The notes under the pieces: generated by a model | What the model saw: the letters and a program-made list of their open reading frames with translations, nothing else | What the model was told of the DNA's origin: nothing | Database searches by the model: none | Made by a program: the position numbers and the translations under genes | In this document: in pieces, positions 13,942-16,625 of the stretch | How the letters are laid out: the number at the start of each line of letters is the position of its first letter | Position numbering within the stretch: position 1 is the stretch's first letter | Assembly: GCF_000721935.1 (NCBI RefSeq) | Contig: NZ_KL585395.1 | Location: 150,090-166,714 of the forward strand | Length of the DNA: 16,625 bases | Source of the DNA: Streptomyces sp. NRRL WC-3549 | Lineage (GTDB): Bacteria; Actinomycetota; Actinomycetes; Streptomycetales; Streptomycetaceae | Reading direction: 5' to 3'

Positions 13942-14108
13942 TCACCGGGCGCCCGCGGAGACGTGTGGCCGCGCATCCGCCTCGTACGGGCGCGGCCGCC
14001 CACGTGGAACAGCGGCGTGGCGAAGCCGGCGAACAGGTGCGCCGCGAAGACGTGGACGAAGACGCGCGGCAGGACGCCGCGCCCCCTCCGGTGTTCGCTC
14101 CCGCCCAT
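13942..14108 (-). CDS. Very small membrane protein (DUF6126-like), frame probably disturbed
   Basis: From ATG 14108 the minus strand encodes about 37 residues with near-perfect G/C third positions and a hydrophobic helix (VFVHVFAAHLFAGF, then ATPLFHVGG). This resembles tiny Streptomyces proteins annotated DUF6126 (from memory), which have a basic or polar start, one helix with HLFAGF, and end soon after. In this frame there is no stop before trpS. A single-base change near FHVGG (about 13997) would move into a frame reading RPRPYEADARPHVSAGAR and stopping at TGA 13942-13944, giving about 55 residues. The 167-base span is not a multiple of three, reflecting that assumed indel. Either the frame is broken (mutation or sequencing error) or the tail is different. 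No strong ribosome site is seen. Confidence 0.4.
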
Positions 14109-14180
14109 CGGCGCTGCTCGCTCCGTCCGGCGTACGCCCCTCCCGCCGGGGAGCCGGGAATAGGTGCCGGGGGCGCCCCG

Positions 14181-14241
14181 TTGTAGGGTGTGTTCGATAG
14201 TTCAACGTTCAATCAAATGCTTCAGAGAGTTCAGACGGAGG
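14181..14241 (+). promoter_or_regulatory. Promoter region of the flavin pair with repeated GTTCA elements
   Basis: This AT-richer stretch carries GTTCAAC (14200-14206), GTTCAAT (14207-14213), CTTCAG (14220-14225) and GTTCAG (14229-14234), all on the plus strand. TAGGGT at 14184-14189 fits a TAnnnT -10 box but no convincing -35 precedes it. If it is used, the repeats lie in the early transcript or just downstream of the start, where a repressor would block. GGAGG at 14237-14241 is the ribosome site of the monooxygenase gene. The regulator is not in the window. Confidence 0.4.
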
Positions 14242-14249
14242 CGGGCGCC

Positions 14250-15344
14250 ATGCAGTTCGGGATCTTCACCGTCGGGGACGTCACCACCGACCCCACGACC
14301 GGCAGGACACCGACCGAGAACGAGCGGATCAAGGCGACCCTCGCGATCGCCCAGAAGGCCGAGGAAGTGGGCCTGGACGTCTTCGCGACCGGTGAGCACC
14401 ACAACCCGCCGTTCGTCCCGTCCTCGCCGACCACGACCCTCGGTTACATCGCGGCCCGCACCGAGAACCTCATCCTCTCGACCTCGACGACCCTGATCAC
14501 CACCAACGACCCGGTGAAGATCGCCGAGGACTACGCCACGCTCCAGCACCTCGCCGACGGCCGCGTCGACCTGATGACGGGCCGCGGCAACACCGGCCCG
14601 GTCTACCCCTGGTTCGGCAAGGACATCCGCCAGGGCATCCCGCTCGCGATCGAGAACTACGCCCTGCTGCACAAGCTGTGGCGCGAGGACGTCGTCGACT
14701 GGGAAGGCAAGTTCCGCACCCCGCTGCAGTCCTTCACGGCGACCCCGCGCCCGCTGGACGGCGTCCCGCCGTTCGTCTGGCACGGCTCCATCCGCTCCCC
14801 GGAGATCGCCGAGCAGGCCGCGTACTACGGGGACGGCTTCTTCCACAACAACATCTTCTGGCCCATGGAACACACGAAGAAGATGGTCGGCCTCTACCGG
14901 CGCCGTTACGCCCACTACGGCCACGGCACCGCCGAGCAGGCCGTCGTCGGTCTCGGTGGCCAGGTGTTCATGCGGAAGAACTCGCAGGACGCCGTCAAGG
15001 AGTTCCGCCCGTACTTCGACAACGCGCCGGTCTACGGACACGGGCCCTCCCTGGAGGAATTCACCCGTGAGACCCCGCTCACCGTCGGCTCCCCGCAGGA
15101 GGTCATCGAGCGCACCCTGACCTTCCGGGACGCCGTCGGCGACTACCAGCGCCAGCTGTTCCTGATGGACCACGCGGGGCTCCCGCTCAAGACGGTCCTG
15201 GAGCAGCTCGACATCCTCGGCGAGGAGGTCGTCCCCGTGCTGCGCAAGGAGTTCGCCGCCCTGCGCCCGGCCGGTGTGCCGGACGCCCCCGTCCACCCCG
15301 CGGTCGCCGCGGCCCGCGCCGCCGCCGCCCCGAAGGAGGTCTGA
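14250..15344 (+). CDS. LLM-class flavin-dependent monooxygenase, CE1758 type
   Basis: This encodes 364 residues, a luciferase-like (TIM-barrel) fold using reduced FMN to oxidise an unknown substrate. FGIFTVGD begins strand 1, then DVFATGEHHNPPF (the EHH typical of LLM enzymes), LSTSTTLITTNDPVKIAEDYATL, LADGRVDLMTGRGNT (flavin-binding loop) and FVWHGSIRSPEIAEQAA. The pattern fits the subgroup I know as the CE1758 family, whose members are encoded next to a dedicated FMN reductase. The ATG at 14250 is chosen because GGAGG ends eight bases before it and strand 1 starts at once; an in-frame ATG at 14190 would add 20 residues encoded by the promoter region. The C-terminal 30 residues are Ala/Pro-rich and probably disordered. 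The stop lies 5 bp before the reductase start. Confidence 0.9.
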   Translation: MQFGIFTVGDVTTDPTTGRTPTENERIKATLAIAQKAEEVGLDVFATGEHHNPPFVPSSPTTTLGYIAARTENLILSTSTTLITTNDPVKIAEDYATLQHLADGRVDLMTGRGNTGPVYPWFGKDIRQGIPLAIENYALLHKLWREDVVDWEGKFRTPLQSFTATPRPLDGVPPFVWHGSIRSPEIAEQAAYYGDGFFHNNIFWPMEHTKKMVGLYRRRYAHYGHGTAEQAVVGLGGQVFMRKNSQDAVKEFRPYFDNAPVYGHGPSLEEFTRETPLTVGSPQEVIERTLTFRDAVGDYQRQLFLMDHAGLPLKTVLEQLDILGEEVVPVLRKEFAALRPAGVPDAPVHPAVAAARAAAAPKEV

Positions 15345-15349
15345 GCACC

Positions 15350-16009
15350 GTGTCCGCCACCACCCCGCTGAGGATCGTGGCCGTCTCGGCCGGACTGAGC
15401 AGCCCCTCCTCCACGCGCCTGCTGGCCGACCGGCTCGCCGAGGCCACCCGTGAACGGCTGGCCGCCGACCAGGACCGCGCCGTCGAGGTACAGGTCGTCG
15501 AGCTGCGCGACCTGGCCGTGTCCATCGCCAACCACCTGGTCACCGGCTTCCCGCCGGCCGACCTGCGGGACGCGATCGACGCGGTGACCGGGGCGGACGG
15601 CCTGATCGCCGTGTCGCCCGTCTTCACGGCCTCCTACAGCGGCCTGTTCAAGTCCTTCTTCGACCTGGTCGAGAACACCGCGCTCACCGGCAAGCCCGTC
15701 CTGATCGCGGCGACCGGCGGCACCCCCCGGCACTCCCTGGTCCTGGACCACGCGATGCGCCCGCTCTTCGCCTACCTGCGGGCGGTCACGCTGCCGACCT
15801 CGGTGTACGCGGCGTCCGAGGACTGGGGGGCCCAGGGCGACGAGTACACCGACGGCCTCCCGTCCCGCATCCGCCGCGCGGGTGGCGAACTCGCCTCCGC
15901 CGTCACCGGCCGCACCGTCTCCGGGGCGTCCCGGGCGGCCACGCTCGACGACGGCGAGGACGCGGTCGTGCCGTTCGAACAGCAGCTCGCCGAGCTGCGG
16001 GTGAGCTGA
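15350..16009 (+). CDS. NAD(P)H-dependent FMN reductase partner, CE1759 type
   Basis: This encodes 219 residues with a flavodoxin-like fold. The N-terminal loop SAGLSSPSSTRLLADRL binds FMN phosphate, SPVFTASYSGLFKSFFDLV is the MsuE/SsuE-type flavin and dimer contact, and ATGGTPRHSLVLDHAMRP follows. It should supply reduced FMN to the monooxygenase directly upstream; this subgroup is known as the LLM-partnered CE1759 family. The start is GTG at 15350 with a strong GAAGGAGG at 15332-15339 inside the end of the preceding gene, so the two are translationally coupled. The last 40 residues (after GRTVSGASR) are acidic and unlike the core. Confidence 0.9.
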   Translation: MSATTPLRIVAVSAGLSSPSSTRLLADRLAEATRERLAADQDRAVEVQVVELRDLAVSIANHLVTGFPPADLRDAIDAVTGADGLIAVSPVFTASYSGLFKSFFDLVENTALTGKPVLIAATGGTPRHSLVLDHAMRPLFAYLRAVTLPTSVYAASEDWGAQGDEYTDGLPSRIRRAGGELASAVTGRTVSGASRAATLDDGEDAVVPFEQQLAELRVS

Positions 16010-16026
16010 CACCGGGCGGCTCGGAA

Positions 16027-16052
16027 CAGCCCTGCGAGGCAGCCCTGCGAGG
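16027..16052. repeat. Perfect 13-bp tandem repeat, two copies
   Basis: CAGCCCTGCGAGG occurs at 16027-16039 and again at 16040-16052, followed by CA. It lies just after the FMN reductase stop, in the 166-bp gap before the stress-protein gene. Origin by slippage is likely; no function is visible. Confidence 0.75.
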
Positions 16053-16070
16053 CACAGGGGGACAGAGCGA

Positions 16071-16096
16071 CGCAAGGGTCCTACGGGCCCTTTGCG
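16071..16096. promoter_or_regulatory. Long dyad upstream of the universal stress protein gene
   Basis: CGCAAGGGTCC (16071-16081) pairs around TAC with GGGCCCTTTGCG (16085-16096), with one bulged base and one mismatch or wobble. It may terminate the FMN reductase transcript, or be an operator. Its GGGTCC/GGGCCC core is reminiscent of DosR/OsdR-type hypoxia boxes, known targets of which include universal stress protein genes, but I cannot confirm the consensus. TTTGCG (16091-16096), 17 bases and TATTAC (16114-16119) form a weak promoter candidate overlapping the right arm. Confidence 0.4.
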
Positions 16097-16175
16097 CCCG
16101 GTTTGACGCGTGTTATTACGGATACACGCAAGGTGGGGTACGTGCCGTACGTGCTCCGAGGAGCTGGAGGCGGAC

Positions 16176-16594
16176 ATGGGCAGGATCGTCGTCGGTGTGG
16201 ACGGCTCGGACCAGTCGATCAAGGCGCTGCGCTGGGCAGTACGCCAGGCGGAGCTGACCGGAAGCACGATCGAGGCGGTCAACAGCTGGGAGTACCCCGC
16301 GACCAGCTGGGCGTCCATGATGCCGGGTCTGCCGGAGGACTTCGACCCGCAGGCCGTGGCCACCGTGGCGCTCAACGAGGCGCTGGAGGAGGCCCTGGGC
16401 GCCGAGGGCGCGGCGCGGGTGGAGAAGGTCGTCGTAATCGGCAACGCCGCACTGACCCTGGTGGAGCGCTCCAAGGGTGCCGACCTGCTGGTCGTCGGCG
16501 CGCGCGGGTACAGCGGCTTCAAGGCGACCCTGCTCGGCTCGGTCAGCCTCCACGTCACCCAGCACGCGATCTGCCCGGTCACCGTGGTCCACTG
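16176..16594 (+). CDS. Universal stress protein (UspA family), 3' truncated by contig end
   Basis: From ATG 16176 (GGAGG at 16166-16170), 139 complete genomic codons encode a UspA-like ATP-binding domain. The first strand IVVGVDGSDQS holds the conserved Asp, and GARGYSGFKATLLGSVS is the G2xG9GS/T nucleotide loop; the domain closes with CPVTVVH. A stop was probably due within a few codons. After base 16594 the reading frame continues only into adapter bases (CLLYTSLSGL), so the encoded tail is artificial. Single-domain USPs of about 140-150 residues are common; many actinobacterial ones are tandem-domain, which cannot be excluded here. The protein is soluble and its role is general stress or dormancy. 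Confidence 0.9.
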
Positions 16595-16625
16595 CTGTCT
16601 CTTATACACATCTCTGAGCGGGCTG
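16595..16625. other. Sequencing-library adapter (Tn5 mosaic end plus early Nextera tail)
   Basis: CTGTCTCTTATACACATCT (16595-16613) is exactly the reverse complement of the 19-bp Tn5 mosaic end used in Nextera libraries. The next 12 bases, CTGAGCGGGCTG, match the reverse complement of the early Nextera (Epicentre/454 primer B type) adapter, whose end reads AGCCCGCTCAG. These bases are therefore not genomic. Confidence 0.97.

Noticed and set aside
12615..14108. Extended 497-residue TrpRS
   Set aside because: The extra N-terminus would be translated from the attenuator and promoter; TrpRS enzymes start near the chosen ATG at 13673.
15143..16609. 488-residue minus-strand open frame starting MYKRQ
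   Set aside because: It begins inside the Nextera adapter and runs antisense through the USP and FMN reductase genes; it has no family-like sequence.
1..16625. tRNA/rRNA genes, CRISPR arrays, insertion sequences, phage attachment sites
   Set aside because: Scanning by eye found no CCA-ended cloverleaf, spaced direct-repeat array, transposase-like protein or terminal inverted repeats; the Tn5 end at the right edge is adapter, not a transposon.

Overview
The window is very GC-rich, its codons end almost always in G or C, and its protein families are typical of actinomycetes. It is almost certainly Streptomyces chromosome. Both edges are contig edges: the first gene lacks its start, and the last 31 bases are sequencing-library adapter (Tn5 mosaic end plus an early Nextera/454-type tail), not genome.

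Layout. Positions 2-433: 3' part of an F420-type (deazaflavin-dependent) oxidoreductase. Positions 582-1037: a single-domain TerB-like protein behind a 16-bp dyad. Positions 1226-2290 (minus): a PucR/CdaR-type regulator, divergent from a four-gene plus-strand cassette. Positions 2291-2600: no gene, but three dyads with TTGC/GCAA half-sites at 29-30 bp spacing and a four-tract G-quadruplex motif. The cassette is (i) a three-helix membrane protein with a C-terminal OB-fold (YqiJ/NfeD-like), (ii) a 710-residue flotillin, (iii) a giant ATPase of the DNA repair ATPase (DUF3686 + AAA) family, split here by a frameshift near 9262, and (iv) an RCK-TM-loop-TM-RCK protein that looks like a K+ channel without a recognisable selectivity filter. 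I infer that they form one membrane-associated, nucleotide-sensing stress system, possibly controlled by the PucR-type regulator. This is the most interesting part of the window, and its biochemical role is not obvious from the sequence.

At 12615-13673 (minus) lies trpS, preceded by a ribosome-mediated attenuator: a 13-codon leader peptide with tandem Trp codons, mutually exclusive hairpins and a terminator. The enzyme has Gln where the Bacillus stearothermophilus enzyme has His43, a residue linked to indolmycin sensitivity. Together these mark it as the auxiliary, antibiotic-resistant type of tryptophanyl-tRNA synthetase known in Streptomyces. Upstream is a very small membrane-protein gene whose frame appears disturbed.

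At 14250-16009 (plus) is a tightly coupled pair, a luciferase-like flavin monooxygenase (CE1758 type) and its partner FMN reductase (CE1759 type), with repeated GTTCA-type elements in front. Finally, a universal stress protein gene begins at 16176 behind a long dyad and a 13-bp tandem repeat, and is cut by the adapter.

Family assignments come from recognising motifs in the translations; no database search was run.
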